Shown here: piece after piece, positions 8,459-16,522 of the stretch
Layout of the letters: each line of letters opens with the position of its first letter
Numbering within the stretch: the first letter of the stretch is position 1
Virus record (IMG/VR): IMGVR_UViG_3300048010_000613
Coordinates: 1 to 33,550 of that record
Source: a virus
Strand: one strand, 5' to 3'
DNA length: 33,550 nt
Program-made: the position numbers and the translations under genes
The notes under the pieces: generated by a model
Databases searched by the model: none
What the model was told of the DNA's origin: nothing
The model's input: only the letters and a program-made list of their open reading frames with translations

Positions 8459-10809
8459 GCTGTGTGCTGTTGTTCAAAGAGTTCGCGCTCCATGTCCTGG
8501 AGGGCCGTTTCGTAGTTTGCTTTCCCGCCGAAGGCTTTATTGATGATCTCGACGGGGGTGCCCATCTGATCGAAGGGAGTGAGTTTCAAGACTTTCGGGC
8601 TCTCGATGGTGAGCACGCCCTCGTCGGCGTATTTCGCTAAGAGGGCTTCGAGCACGGCGCGGGCTTCTGCGCCGTATTTGGTGAAGTAGTTGCGCTTCTT
8701 TACATTCTCCGCGCGCTCCTTGCGCGTGAGCGGTGGCTGGTCGTAAGCAATGTGGCAGATTAGGTCGAAGTCGCCATAGTCGTGGCCCACTTCCTGGGCT
8801 AGCTTGTCGAGCTCGATGCCGTATTCTTCAAGCTCTGCGACGATGGCTTGTTTCTTCTTCGTGGCGTTCCACTTGTTTACAAAGTCGTCGAGTGAGGCGT
8901 ATTCCTTCAATATGTTTTTCCGGCTGTAGTCGCGGTAAGACTCGGTCACCATCTGCCCGTCTTCGCCGCGGTATTCGACGCGCTCGGAGAGGATCTTCAC
9001 CTCTAGATTACCCACGTAGACTTTCTTGGCGTTGAAGCTGGCTTGTTCTTCTTCAACGTAGTCCGCTTCTGGGTCATCATCGGGGTCGGGTGGCACGGGA
9101 TCGTCATCGTCGGGGTCGGGCTCATAGATCACGACGGGCTCGCCGTCGAACTCGGGGTCGGAGAAGAGCTTGGTTGCATTTTTGAAATCCATCACGGTGA
9201 AGAAGAACTTTCCGTGCTCTTCTTCGATGCGTGTGCCGCGGCCCACGATCTGCTTGAAGGTGGTCATCGAGTTGATCGTCTTGTCGAGGACGATGAGCTT
9301 GCAGGTCTTGGCATCGACTCCGGTGGTGAGTAGCTCGGATGTGGTGGCGATCACGGGGAACTTGCTCTCTGGGTCGATGAAGTTGTCGAGTTCGGCTTTG
9401 CCCTCTACGCTGTCACCTGTGATGCGCATCACGTATTTTGGGTTGTCGAGTGCGAGCTTACCCGCGGCGTTGGTAATCGCCACACGCATACGCTCGGCGT
9501 GGTCGATGTCTTCGCAAAAGATGATCGTCTTCGAGTAGGGATCGGTGGCGTTGAGTAGCTTCATCACGCACTTGGCCACGAGCTTGGTGCGTTGATTCAG
9601 CACGAGCTTGCGGTCCATGTCCTGCTGGTTGTATTCGCGCTGCTCGATTTCCTGCCCGAGGTCGTCGACCATGCCTGCCGGTGGTGTCCATCCTTCGAGG
9701 TCGCGGTCGATGTTGTAGCGGACGACTTTGTAGGGGGCGAGAAAACCGTCTTCGATGCCTTGCTTGAGGGTGTAGCTGTAAACCGGCTCGCCGAAGTAGG
9801 TGATGTTGGAAGTGTATTTCGTTTCCTTGGGCGTGGCAGTCAGGCCGATTTGTGTCGCGCCAGAAAAGTATTCAAGAATCTCCCGCCATGCCGAATCTTC
9901 GGAGGCACTGCCTCGGTGGCACTCGTCGATCACTATCAGGTCGAAAAAGTCGCGCGAGACGGTCTTAAAAATCTTATCGACTTCTTCGGGGCCAGTGAGG
10001 GCTTGATAGAGCCCAAGGTATATCTCGTAAGACGGATCTATTTTACGGTTCTTGATCTTGGTCATGACCGAGCCGAATGGCTTGAAATCGTTGACCAGCG
10101 TCTGATCGGCAAGCACGTTTCGGTCGACTAGGAAGAGTGTGCGTTTGGCTTTGTGGGCCTTCCAGAGTCGATAGATGATCTGGAAGGTGGTGTAGGTCTT
10201 ACCTGTGCCGGTGGCCATCACTAGAAGCAGTCTGTTTTGGCCTTTGGCTACTGCTTCAATCGAGCGATTGATCGCCTCGCTCTGATAGTAGCGCGGCTCC
10301 TTGCCTTGGGCGTCTTTGTAGTAGGGCTCTAGGACGAGTGCTTCATCCTCATCCTCAATACCGCGGTATTTTTTGTAGCGACTCCAAAGAGCCGCTGGAG
10401 AAGGAAATGCATCGAGTGGGAATTGACATTCGATATCTTCGCCTGCTTCGGGGAATTTGTTGTAAGATGCAAAGGCATCGCCGTTTGAGCTAAAGGCACT
10501 GGGAACATTCAGATCGACCGCATAGCTGAGAGCTTGCTGTATGCCGTGGCTTACGGAGTGGTTATTCTCCTTCGCTTCAACAACGGCAATGGGCACGCCG
10601 GTTTCTCGAAGAAGCGCGTAGTCGGCGCGGCGGCTCTTTTTCTTGTTACGAGAGGACATGTTACCTCGAACGATAACCGGACCGGGTGAAATCGGGTATT
10701 CGCGCCGAATCTGGGTCATCGGATCCCAGTGAGCATTCTTGATTGCGGGCGTGATAAACAGATCGCAAATGTCGCTCTCGCTTAGGTCCTTTTTCTCTTC
10801 CGGGGTCAT
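8455..10809 (-). CDS. hsdR: type I restriction enzyme subunit HsdR (EcoEI-like)
   Basis: This 784-aa protein starts with a PD-(D/E)XK nuclease domain (Asp63 in RADYALL, Glu78-Ala-Lys80 in VVEAKENN). An SF2 translocase follows: Walker A ATGTGKT (199-205), DECH box (295-298), TATP (about 320) and the QIVGRGTR motif VI. After it comes a very acidic Asp-Pro linker built on a short DNA repeat (about 9071-9120), and a C-terminal domain of the EcoEI_R_C type that contacts the methyltransferase. It pulls DNA through the bound complex and cuts it when sites are unmethylated. It is the first gene of the R-M-S order, 72 bp downstream of the HTH-nuclease regulator gene, which may control it. Confidence 0.96.
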   Translation of the reverse strand: MTPEEKKDLSESDICDLFITPAIKNAHWDPMTQIRREYPISPGPVIVRGNMSSRNKKKSRRADYALLRETGVPIAVVEAKENNHSVSHGIQQALSYAVDLNVPSAFSSNGDAFASYNKFPEAGEDIECQFPLDAFPSPAALWSRYKKYRGIEDEDEALVLEPYYKDAQGKEPRYYQSEAINRSIEAVAKGQNRLLLVMATGTGKTYTTFQIIYRLWKAHKAKRTLFLVDRNVLADQTLVNDFKPFGSVMTKIKNRKIDPSYEIYLGLYQALTGPEEVDKIFKTVSRDFFDLIVIDECHRGSASEDSAWREILEYFSGATQIGLTATPKETKYTSNITYFGEPVYSYTLKQGIEDGFLAPYKVVRYNIDRDLEGWTPPAGMVDDLGQEIEQREYNQQDMDRKLVLNQRTKLVAKCVMKLLNATDPYSKTIIFCEDIDHAERMRVAITNAAGKLALDNPKYVMRITGDSVEGKAELDNFIDPESKFPVIATTSELLTTGVDAKTCKLIVLDKTINSMTTFKQIVGRGTRIEEEHGKFFFTVMDFKNATKLFSDPEFDGEPVVIYEPDPDDDDPVPPDPDDDPEADYVEEEQASFNAKKVYVGNLEVKILSERVEYRGEDGQMVTESYRDYSRKNILKEYASLDDFVNKWNATKKKQAIVAELEEYGIELDKLAQEVGHDYGDFDLICHIAYDQPPLTRKERAENVKKRNYFTKYGAEARAVLEALLAKYADEGVLTIESPKVLKLTPFDQMGTPVEIINKAFGGKANYETALQDMERELFEQQHTA

Positions 10810-10881
10810 TAGTTGATAAGTAACATTGCTAATAAGCTAACTGATATAAACTTAATGAAGTTGTAAAGTAGGGAGTGTTGG

Positions 10882-11529
10882 TCATAGTTCCAAGCTCGTG
10901 TTTAAGTGTAAAACGATTTCGTGCAAACAGACAAAGTCAGGCGGTGCTCCCTCCTCGTGGTAAGGCACTACAATCACCACACGCTCACACCCCAAGCCTT
11001 CCTTCAATAGCTCCGCCATCGCTAAAGTCTTCTCCGGATCACGGCCCGCATTCGCCTTACACTCCAGCGCGATCCGTTTCCCGTCCTTCTCGATCAAAAA
11101 GTCAGTCGAGTAAATCCCTTCGCAGTAGTCTTGCTGGTAGGCGATGCCAGCCTTATCTAGCTCCCGGGCCACGCTGCGCTTGAAGAGGATGGCTTGCGTC
11201 TTGCGCTCGAGAAACTGCTCGGCCCGTAGGCTCAGGAGTTCTTTCTCAGCGGATGGATTATTGCTGGGTTCGTTGTCTTCGATGAGTTGCTCGCTGCCAG
11301 CGAAGGCTGACACGAGTTTTTGTTCTTCGTCTTTAGTTGTGCAGAGCACTTTGCACATGCGTGTAAAGGTATTCTGCCGTGGACGGCTGGCACCATTCAT
11401 GATCTTGCTGATCGAAGTCGCGCTGACACCGATCTTTTTGCCCAGCTCATAAGCCTTCAATCCACGTAGCCGGAGGAGCATCTTAATGGTCTCTCCGAGG
11501 GGATTTGTTGGGGGTTCAGCGGCAGTCAT
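10882..11529 (-). CDS. XRE-family regulator fused to a PD-(D/E)XK-like domain
   Basis: This 215-aa protein has an XRE/Cro-type helix-turn-helix at about 12-65 (KAYELGKKIGVSATSISKIM). The second half (110-210) reads as a restriction-endonuclease-like fold: Asp143 in STDFLIEKDG, then Glu156-Cys-Lys158 in IALECKANAG, followed by a helix and the strand RVVIVVP. The D-(12)-ExK spacing is that of PD-(D/E)XK enzymes. It sits at the divergent point between the defence genes, which follow on the same strand, and the replication operon on the other. It could be the element's master repressor, with the nuclease-like part as a sensor, or the controller of the restriction operon. Both roles are inferred. 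Confidence 0.75.
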   Translation of the reverse strand: MTAAEPPTNPLGETIKMLLRLRGLKAYELGKKIGVSATSISKIMNGASRPRQNTFTRMCKVLCTTKDEEQKLVSAFAGSEQLIEDNEPSNNPSAEKELLSLRAEQFLERKTQAILFKRSVARELDKAGIAYQQDYCEGIYSTDFLIEKDGKRIALECKANAGRDPEKTLAMAELLKEGLGCERVVIVVPYHEEGAPPDFVCLHEIVLHLNTSLEL

Positions 11530-11634
11530 GAGTGTGCTTAGAGAATAAAGTGGAAGCCGTTAGCTGACGTCCAACTTCAATTGAGTGTCGTCTGCATGGT
11601 TCGGTGATTAATTTGTGCATGGTGCGTGAATAAC

Positions 11635-11686
11635 TTAAAGAAAGGTGCGGAATCAAGAGTAAACTTAAAGAAGGATTAAAGAAAGG
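11635..11686 (+). promoter_or_regulatory. three TTAAAGAA(A)GG direct repeats, candidate operator
   Basis: TTAAAGAAAGG is at 11635-11645, TTAAAGAAGG at 11665-11674, and TTAAAGAAAGG at 11676-11686. They sit in the 255-bp divergent intergenic region between the XRE-type regulator and the excisionase-like gene. An imperfect inverted repeat (GAAAGTGAGCGCT 11701-11713 against 11738-11754) follows. Either could bind the XRE protein or the small HTH protein. Confidence 0.5.
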
Positions 11687-11784
11687 ACTTGTCAGTGTAT
11701 GAAAGTGAGCGCTTTTTCGAGTTATCCAATGCCAATTAGCGCACTCACTCTTTCAGTAGATTCACAAGCAAAAATTTCAGAACC

Positions 11785-12000
11785 ATGTCCGATCAAGCCG
11801 CACCTACGCTCTCCCCAAAAGAAGTCGCTCTACAGCTTGGACTCTGCACTAAGACTGTTCTTAAGCTGATTAAGGAAGAGGATATCGCGCCGGTCTATCG
11901 GATGAATAAGCGCGTGATTCGTATCCCTCAGGCATCGGTAGATCGCTATCTACGTGCCTGCGCTGGTCACTCCGAGGCAGCACCAGCGCGCGCTGGCTAG
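11785..12000 (+). CDS. small HTH protein, excisionase/AlpA-like
   Basis: This 71-aa protein is a MerR-superfamily winged HTH of the helix_turn_helix_17/excisionase type: LSPKEVALQLGLCTKTVLKL is the HTH, followed by the wing (RVIRIPQASVDRYL). Such proteins serve as recombination directionality factors or as activators of integrase and replication genes in phages and satellites (AlpA in P4). It is the first gene on the plus strand, divergent from the XRE-type regulator, so it is well placed as the first gene of the induced programme. The Arg/Ala-rich last 15 residues look disordered. Confidence 0.75.
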   Translation: MSDQAAPTLSPKEVALQLGLCTKTVLKLIKEEDIAPVYRMNKRVIRIPQASVDRYLRACAGHSEAAPARAG

Positions 12001-12134
12001 CTAAAACAGTTAGCTACAACTTAAACTTTAACTTCTAGGGCCTATTAACAGCTCTCAAGGGCGTAGCTATGCCTATTTTAAGCAATTCTTTAATTTTCAC
12101 CAATAAACCAACCACAAATAACAAGTAAATTACT

Positions 12135-12272
12135 ATGGCAAATAAATCATGGGCGCAGCGCGACAGCGCTAAGATGGTGCGCCGCAGGCGTGCCCGAAGG
12201 GTGGTTTCGGACGGGTGCCCTCTGGGCGGCCTCAACCACAAACAAAATGCTGGAGGGCTTTGGCATGAGTGA
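12135..12272 (+). CDS. possible 45-aa arginine-rich protein
   Basis: A 45-codon open frame starts at an ATG after an A/T-rich leader and overlaps the start of the next gene by eight bases. Its centre is strongly basic (MVRRRRARRVV), so nucleic-acid binding is possible. No Shine-Dalgarno is visible. The DNA from about 12150 to 12235 resembles a hairpin-rich stretch in the portal gene (about 26410-26500), so it may instead be an interspersed repeat that happens to be open. It is not recognised as any family. Confidence 0.3.
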   Translation: MANKSWAQRDSAKMVRRRRARRVVSDGCPLGGLNHKQNAGGLWHE

Positions 12273-12582
12273 CAAAGCCTGGAAAGCATTCGAGCGACGC
12301 GTCGCTCGCTTCTTCGGCAGCGAGCGCAACGCGCTCTCTGGTGGTAACTCGAAGCTGACCCGCTCCGACTCGCTTCACCCGAAGCTCTTCATCGAATGCA
12401 AACAACGCAAGCGCTTTGCCGCGGTGCGTCTTTGGGACGACACCAAGCGTCTCGCTGATGCCGAGCGAAAGACACCCGTCGTCTGCCTATCCGAAAAGGG
12501 CCGCCCTGGCTTTTGGCTGCTCGTGCATAGCGACGACCTCTCTGACTTGACACCAGACACCATTAACGAACCCGAAAAATGA
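12265..12582 (+). CDS. small PD-(D/E)XK nuclease, Holliday-junction-resolvase-like
   Basis: The start is set at ATG 12265 because a clear GGAGGG (12252-12257) precedes it by seven bases. An in-frame ATG 75 bp upstream would add a repeat-derived segment. The 105-aa product reads ERRVARFFGSERN..., then SDSLHPKLFIECKQRKRF, a D...ExK pattern of small phage PD-(D/E)XK nucleases related to Holliday-junction resolvases and VRR-Nuc proteins. The end, FWLLVHSDDL, is a usual closing strand. It begins a closely packed replication-recombination operon and probably resolves or trims DNA during replication or packaging. The exact substrate is unknown. Confidence 0.7.
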   Translation: MSDKAWKAFERRVARFFGSERNALSGGNSKLTRSDSLHPKLFIECKQRKRFAAVRLWDDTKRLADAERKTPVVCLSEKGRPGFWLLVHSDDLSDLTPDTINEPEK

Positions 12583-12761
12583 TCACACAAGAACCACCAA
12601 CAACCGAAAATCGAAAAACGCTCGGCTCATTTGGCGCGATCCAGATGTGGCGCTTGAGGCGGAAGGGGCAAGGGAGCGTAGCCATCTACGTGACCGCCGC
12701 ACCGGCCAACGAACACGCCGCATGTGGACGCGAGAGTGAAGCTGATTCCAACATCCATTGA
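12579..12761 (+). CDS. small hypothetical protein, 60 aa
   Basis: The ATG overlaps the stop of the nuclease gene (ATGA), and the stop falls just before the next gene, which favours a real translated frame. The product has a basic middle (MWRLRRKGQGSVAIYV) and no recognised domain, signal peptide or membrane segment. It could be a small regulator or accessory protein of the replication operon. Confidence rests only on packing within the operon. Confidence 0.45.
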   Translation: MITQEPPTTENRKTLGSFGAIQMWRLRRKGQGSVAIYVTAAPANEHAACGRESEADSNIH

Positions 12762-12763
12762 AA

Positions 12764-13030
12764 ATGCAAACTACAGAAGAAAATCAATTGCATCAGTTTC
12801 ACTCGGCCAAATGTGCTGAGAGGCTCGTCGATGCCAATGGCCTACTCGAAGCACTCTTCGATCCGTCTTCGCGCCCATCACTCCGCTGGCTCCGACAAAT
12901 GCAAGCCCAACGCAAGATCCCCTACATCAAACTCGGCCATCTCGTTCGTTTCGACGTCGAGGAGGTCAGGGAGGCTCTGCGTAACGACTGCACCGTTCAT
13001 AGCCGCCGCCATCTTCGCAAAACAAAATAA
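12764..13030 (+). CDS. small HTH DNA-binding protein
   Basis: This 88-aa protein has an excisionase/AlpA-like winged-helix region: RPSLRWLRQMQAQRKIPYIK followed by LGHLVRFDVEEVREAL, the usual recognition helix and wing. The ATG at 12764 is chosen over a TTG two codons upstream. It is the second of three such small HTH proteins in the plus-strand operon. Candidates for its job are directionality factor, origin-binding protein or late activator; the sequence does not decide. Confidence 0.65.
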   Translation: MQTTEENQLHQFHSAKCAERLVDANGLLEALFDPSSRPSLRWLRQMQAQRKIPYIKLGHLVRFDVEEVREALRNDCTVHSRRHLRKTK

Positions 13031-13049
13031 CCATACACACATAGATACT

Positions 13050-13799
13050 ATGAAACTAAGCTACAAATCCGCAGGGAATTTCTCTCCCTGCCCCGAATAT
13101 AACGGCCGCGCTGTCTGCGTGGACGTGACTCCACTGGAGCACCAAACCACGCAATACGGCGAGCGCGACGTGTTTAAACTCGTCTTTGAAATTGATCAGA
13201 AGCAGGAGAACGGTTCCCCGTTTTGCGTCTGGTCGAGACCATTCACGGCGTCGTTGCACGAGAAGGCAAACTTCCGAAAATTCATGAAGCAGCTCTATGG
13301 CCGCGACTTGAATGCTCAGGAGCTGACTGACTTCGATACCGAGTCACTCATCGGTCGTCCCGTCTACATCGTCGTCACGCACTCAGAAGGCAACAACGGT
13401 GAGACATACGCCAATATCGCTGCCATCACGCCGCACAAGGAGGCGCACGGTGAGCCACTCCAGTCCTCGGGAAAGTTCGTGCGCAAGAAGGATCGCGAAC
13501 CACGCGAAGGGCAGGGGAGCCAAGCCAGCTATCGCAAAGCTGAAAACCCTGCCGACCCCGACACGGGTGAAGCTGCTGGTCGAGAGGACTGGATGACGAC
13601 CGAAGTTCATGTCGGTAAGCATGCCGGTGTCCAACTCGGAGACCTCGATGCCGAGGCTGTCGAGAAGTTGCTCACCCACTGGCTGCCAAGTTTCGCCACC
13701 TTGGAGAAACCAAAGGCTGCTGACAAACGTCTCGCTGCCGCATTGGAGCAGGCCAAGGCTGCGCTGGAAGGTGCCACAACCGAGGAGGCCGACTACTAA
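13050..13799 (+). CDS. phage single-stranded-DNA-binding-like protein (OB-fold type)
   Basis: The likely start is ATG 13050, after an A-rich leader; a much longer open frame upstream is read in the wrong frame of the preceding gene. The 249-aa product begins MKLSYKSAGNF and has alternating strands (VDVTPLEHQTTQYGERD, VFKLVFEID), then SLHEKANFRKFMKQLYGR and LIGRPVYIVVTH...YANIAAI. I know this pattern from phage proteins encoded beside exonucleases and annotated as single-strand-binding or replication proteins. A charged, low-complexity linker (165-200) leads to a short C-terminal domain. It is coupled to the exonuclease gene by a TAATG overlap, fitting a role in recombination or replication. 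Confidence 0.55.
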   Translation: MKLSYKSAGNFSPCPEYNGRAVCVDVTPLEHQTTQYGERDVFKLVFEIDQKQENGSPFCVWSRPFTASLHEKANFRKFMKQLYGRDLNAQELTDFDTESLIGRPVYIVVTHSEGNNGETYANIAAITPHKEAHGEPLQSSGKFVRKKDREPREGQGSQASYRKAENPADPDTGEAAGREDWMTTEVHVGKHAGVQLGDLDAEAVEKLLTHWLPSFATLEKPKAADKRLAAALEQAKAALEGATTEEADY

Positions 13800-14464
13800 T
13801 GAACGCGCTCATTTTCGACATCGAAACCGGCCCGGAAGTCGAGGCCGTCCTTTCCGCGATGGAACCGGAGTTCACCGCTCCGGCGAACTTCAAAGACCCT
13901 CAGAAGATCGCCGAGAAGATCGACGCCCAACGCGCTGCATGGCGCGATAAGGCTGCCCTCTGCGCGACGACCGGGCGCGTGCTCGCCATCGGCATCATGC
14001 TCGATGACGAAGTCGATCTGCTAATCGTCGATCCGGAGGAAGGCTTTACCGAGATCGAACTCTTGGATCGCTTCTGGCAACTAGCCGCGCCGGATGGGAT
14101 CTGGCGACACTTGGTCGGCTTCAACTCCAATCGCTTCGACATTCCTTTCCTGATTCGTCGCTCCTACAAGTTGGGTGTCTCCGTGCCCTATGGTGTCCTC
14201 AATGGGCGCTACCTCAACTCTCGCTTCATTGACTTGATGGAGAGCTGGAAGCTGGGTGACTATCAAGCGTCGATCTCACTCGATCGCTTAGCGAAGCATC
14301 TCGGAGTCGGCGCGAAGAATGGTGACGGCGCTCGCTTTGCGGAACTGCTGGAGCAGGATCGTGCCGCCGCGCTGGACTACCTCCGCAACGATATCGCAAT
14401 GACTGCCGCCGTGGCGCGGAAGCTCGGAGTCGTTGCCCCGCTAACCAAGGAGCTCGCTTACTGA
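13799..14464 (+). CDS. 3'-5' exonuclease, DEDD (DnaQ/PolB-exo-like) family
   Basis: This 221-aa protein shows the three exonuclease motifs. Exo I is IFDIETG (5-11), Exo II is GFNSNRFDIPFLIRR (about 108-122), and Exo III is LDYLRNDIAMTAAVARKLG near the C-terminus. It matches the predicted 3'-5' exonucleases related to the proofreading domain of family B polymerases, but no polymerase domain follows. In phages such free exonucleases act with ssDNA-binding proteins in recombination or replication repair. Start and stop overlap both neighbours (TAATG and TGATG). Confidence 0.8.
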   Translation: MNALIFDIETGPEVEAVLSAMEPEFTAPANFKDPQKIAEKIDAQRAAWRDKAALCATTGRVLAIGIMLDDEVDLLIVDPEEGFTEIELLDRFWQLAAPDGIWRHLVGFNSNRFDIPFLIRRSYKLGVSVPYGVLNGRYLNSRFIDLMESWKLGDYQASISLDRLAKHLGVGAKNGDGARFAELLEQDRAAALDYLRNDIAMTAAVARKLGVVAPLTKELAY

Positions 14465-14844
14465 TGCCATCCCTCCGCGAACTCATGGCTCAAAAGGCTG
14501 CTTCCAAGCCAGCTGGCCTGAAGCTGTCCGACCCCTCGGCTCCCCAGCCGGGGGAGTCGCAGCCCCTCCCTCCGAAGACGGAGGCGCAGGGGAGGCAGCT
14601 GCAGGCAGCCCAAGCCACGGGCGACGACATTCCAATGGACTATCCCTCCGAGAATGCCTCGCCCGACGAAAAGCTCTGGTGGCAAGCACGCCACGCACTC
14701 GATCGGGATCTGGTGATCTGGATCGAGCCGGAGAGCGACCACGCCTGGCTAGCCGTGGAACCGCCGAACCGAATCACGGCACCGCTCGTCCTCTTAAAAC
14801 GTCTGCCACTCGTCAACAACCCGCGCCCCGGCGACCCGTTCTAG
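14464..14844 (+). CDS. hypothetical protein with a repeat-derived proline-rich segment
   Basis: This 126-aa protein starts in a TGATG overlap with the exonuclease gene. Residues about 18-50 are Pro/Gln-rich and encoded by palindromic DNA (14535-14610: GGCTCCCCAGCC, CCTCCCTCCGAAGACGGAGG). This looks like an interspersed hairpin element read in frame. The C-terminal half (DEKLWWQARHALDRDLVIWI, then HAWLAVEPPN) looks like a folded domain that I do not recognise. It is probably a small replication-operon protein. Confidence 0.6.
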   Translation: MPSLRELMAQKAASKPAGLKLSDPSAPQPGESQPLPPKTEAQGRQLQAAQATGDDIPMDYPSENASPDEKLWWQARHALDRDLVIWIEPESDHAWLAVEPPNRITAPLVLLKRLPLVNNPRPGDPF

Positions 14845-15062
14845 CACCAGATGTCTCACAAGATTCAGAAGGGTTTCTGGCAAGGCGCAGACCGGGTTCG
14901 GCAAAGGAGCGCACTGATGTGCGTGACTGCGACGGTTCCGAGTCTGGAACGCAGCCAGAGGCGCTTGTGGACTTGAGGCTTAGTGGCGTTCACCGCCCGT
15001 CTGAAGGACGCACTTTTAAAAATACTCATAAATCAACCTACGCCAATAAGCCGGTGAGACAT

Positions 15063-15185
15063 TTGGTGGTCAGGCCGCCAACGACGCAACTGGGCTGTTG
15101 CCCTGAATGTTCCCGCTATGGCCGCGCGGTCCCGCTCCGCGATCCATGCCCAATCTGCACAAAACGTAATACCAACGAATCATGA
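15063..15185 (+). CDS. possible small zinc-ribbon protein
   Basis: The frame ending at 15185 encodes a two-knuckle zinc ribbon, CCPECSRYGRAVPL followed by CPICTK. Its stop overlaps the start of the helicase gene (ATGA), as in the other coupled pairs here. The open frame runs much further left, but that part overlaps the preceding gene and is not protein-like, so a TTG (15063) or GTG (15066) start giving about 40 residues is the best guess. Small zinc ribbons beside replicative helicases often bind nucleic acid or replication proteins. The start is uncertain. Confidence 0.4.
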   Translation: MVVRPPTTQLGCCPECSRYGRAVPLRDPCPICTKRNTNES

Positions 15186-16522
15186 CTACTTTACTCAAAC
15201 CATCTGCAATCAAGAATCCGCAATCCGCCATTAGGCTAGATGCTTCCCAACAACACGCGCTCGATCTGATGCGTGGTGGCAAGAACGTCTTTCTCTCAGG
15301 TCTGGCAGGGACGGGTAAGTCAACCGTTGTCGGAGAGTTTGTCGGATCCTCCTTTTCCCCTGTGGATGTCACGGCCACCACGGGAATCGCTGCTATCAAT
15401 CTGCAAGATGCCTTTCTCCATAAGACAGGTCTGATGCTCCGCACGATGACTGTCTATCGTTGGGCAGGAATCGGTATCGGCCCGAAGCTCAGCGAATCTT
15501 TTGTCGATTTCTTTCGCGGGCTCGAATGCAACATGTTCCCCGCTCGTCGGGCTGCGTTTAATCGTATCCGTAAAGCCGATACATTACTGATCGATGAAAT
15601 TTCCATGTTGCCGGGTCGTGTGCTCGACTATCTGGACTTCCATTGTCGGCAGATTCGCACTGACGACCGCCCGTTTGGTGGCATTCAAATCATTGCTGTC
15701 GGAGACTTTCTCCAGCTCCCGCCCGTCAGTAAGACTGGTGTGTATGATTGGGCCTTCCAGTCGTCAGCATGGAAGGGGGCGGACTTTGTTCCTGCCTTCC
15801 TCGATACCATTCATCGGCAGGATGAGCCAGAGTTCATCTCTGCGCTCAATGATTTCCGCGAGGGTCGGATTCGTGGTGCAACTGCTCGCACGCTCAGTGC
15901 TCGCATCGCCCGTTTCCCTGATCGCGATATTACCCGCCTGTTCACGCATAACACGCAGGTCAACAAGTGGAATGATTACTCGCTGGGTTGCATTGAAGAC
16001 GAAGAGGAGAGGGTGTTCGTCGCCGACAGCGAAGGCCCACCCAATGAGGTCGAGTTCCTTCGTAAGAATATGATCACGCCTTGGGAGCTGCGTCTCAAGC
16101 GAGGTGCCCGTGTTATGGTCACGCGTAATTTGTCGGTGGAAGGGGATTTGATTGCAGCCAACGGTGCCACTGGAACCGTGGAGGAGTTCGCCTTTGATGG
16201 GCGTATCCTCGTGCAGCTGGATGGAGGCCGCATGACGGAGATCGGTCGGAACACCTTTCACTTCGATCCGATGCGTCAGGATTCGGGTAGTGTCACCCAA
16301 TACCCGCTGCGTCTCGCCTACGCCATGACGATCCACAAGAGCCAGGGGCTTACTCTGGATCGTGCTTTGATCGACATCCGCGCTGCCCGTGAGCCAGGGC
16401 AGGCTTACGTCGCGCTCTCCCGTCTGCGGGGGCTGTCTGGTCTGCACCTGAAGGACTGGATCAGCGGCATCTTTGTCTCATCCGAGGCCATTCAATTCTA
16501 CCGCGATATTTCAAATTCATGA
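15182..16522 (+). CDS. Pif1/RecD-like SF1B DNA helicase
   Basis: This 446-aa protein has the SF1B motifs: Walker A SGLAGTGKST (39-48), Walker B TLLIDEISM (134-142), motif III GDFLQLPPV, the hairpin LKRGARVMVTRNL, motif V MTIHKSQGLTLD and motif VI YVALSRLRGL. It is close to the minimal Pif1 core. Pif1-like helicases move 5' to 3' on DNA and assist replication through duplex or structured DNA. The first 15 residues include AIKNPQSAI, encoded by a short DNA repeat. It is coupled by ATGA overlaps to genes on both sides and so is probably made with the primase-helicase that follows. Confidence 0.92.
   Translation: MTTLLKPSAIKNPQSAIRLDASQQHALDLMRGGKNVFLSGLAGTGKSTVVGEFVGSSFSPVDVTATTGIAAINLQDAFLHKTGLMLRTMTVYRWAGIGIGPKLSESFVDFFRGLECNMFPARRAAFNRIRKADTLLIDEISMLPGRVLDYLDFHCRQIRTDDRPFGGIQIIAVGDFLQLPPVSKTGVYDWAFQSSAWKGADFVPAFLDTIHRQDEPEFISALNDFREGRIRGATARTLSARIARFPDRDITRLFTHNTQVNKWNDYSLGCIEDEEERVFVADSEGPPNEVEFLRKNMITPWELRLKRGARVMVTRNLSVEGDLIAANGATGTVEEFAFDGRILVQLDGGRMTEIGRNTFHFDPMRQDSGSVTQYPLRLAYAMTIHKSQGLTLDRALIDIRAAREPGQAYVALSRLRGLSGLHLKDWISGIFVSSEAIQFYRDISNS

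Noticed and set aside
12813-13049. Upstream extension of the ssDNA-binding-like protein to 328 residues
   Set aside because: This part is the wrong frame of the well-supported HTH gene at 12764-13030. The protein family starts at MKLSYKS.
14679-15185. One 168-codon frame covering the end of the 126-aa gene and the gap before the helicase
   Set aside because: Its first two thirds overlap a better-supported gene and are not protein-like. Only the last 40 codons, with the zinc ribbon, are kept as a candidate gene.
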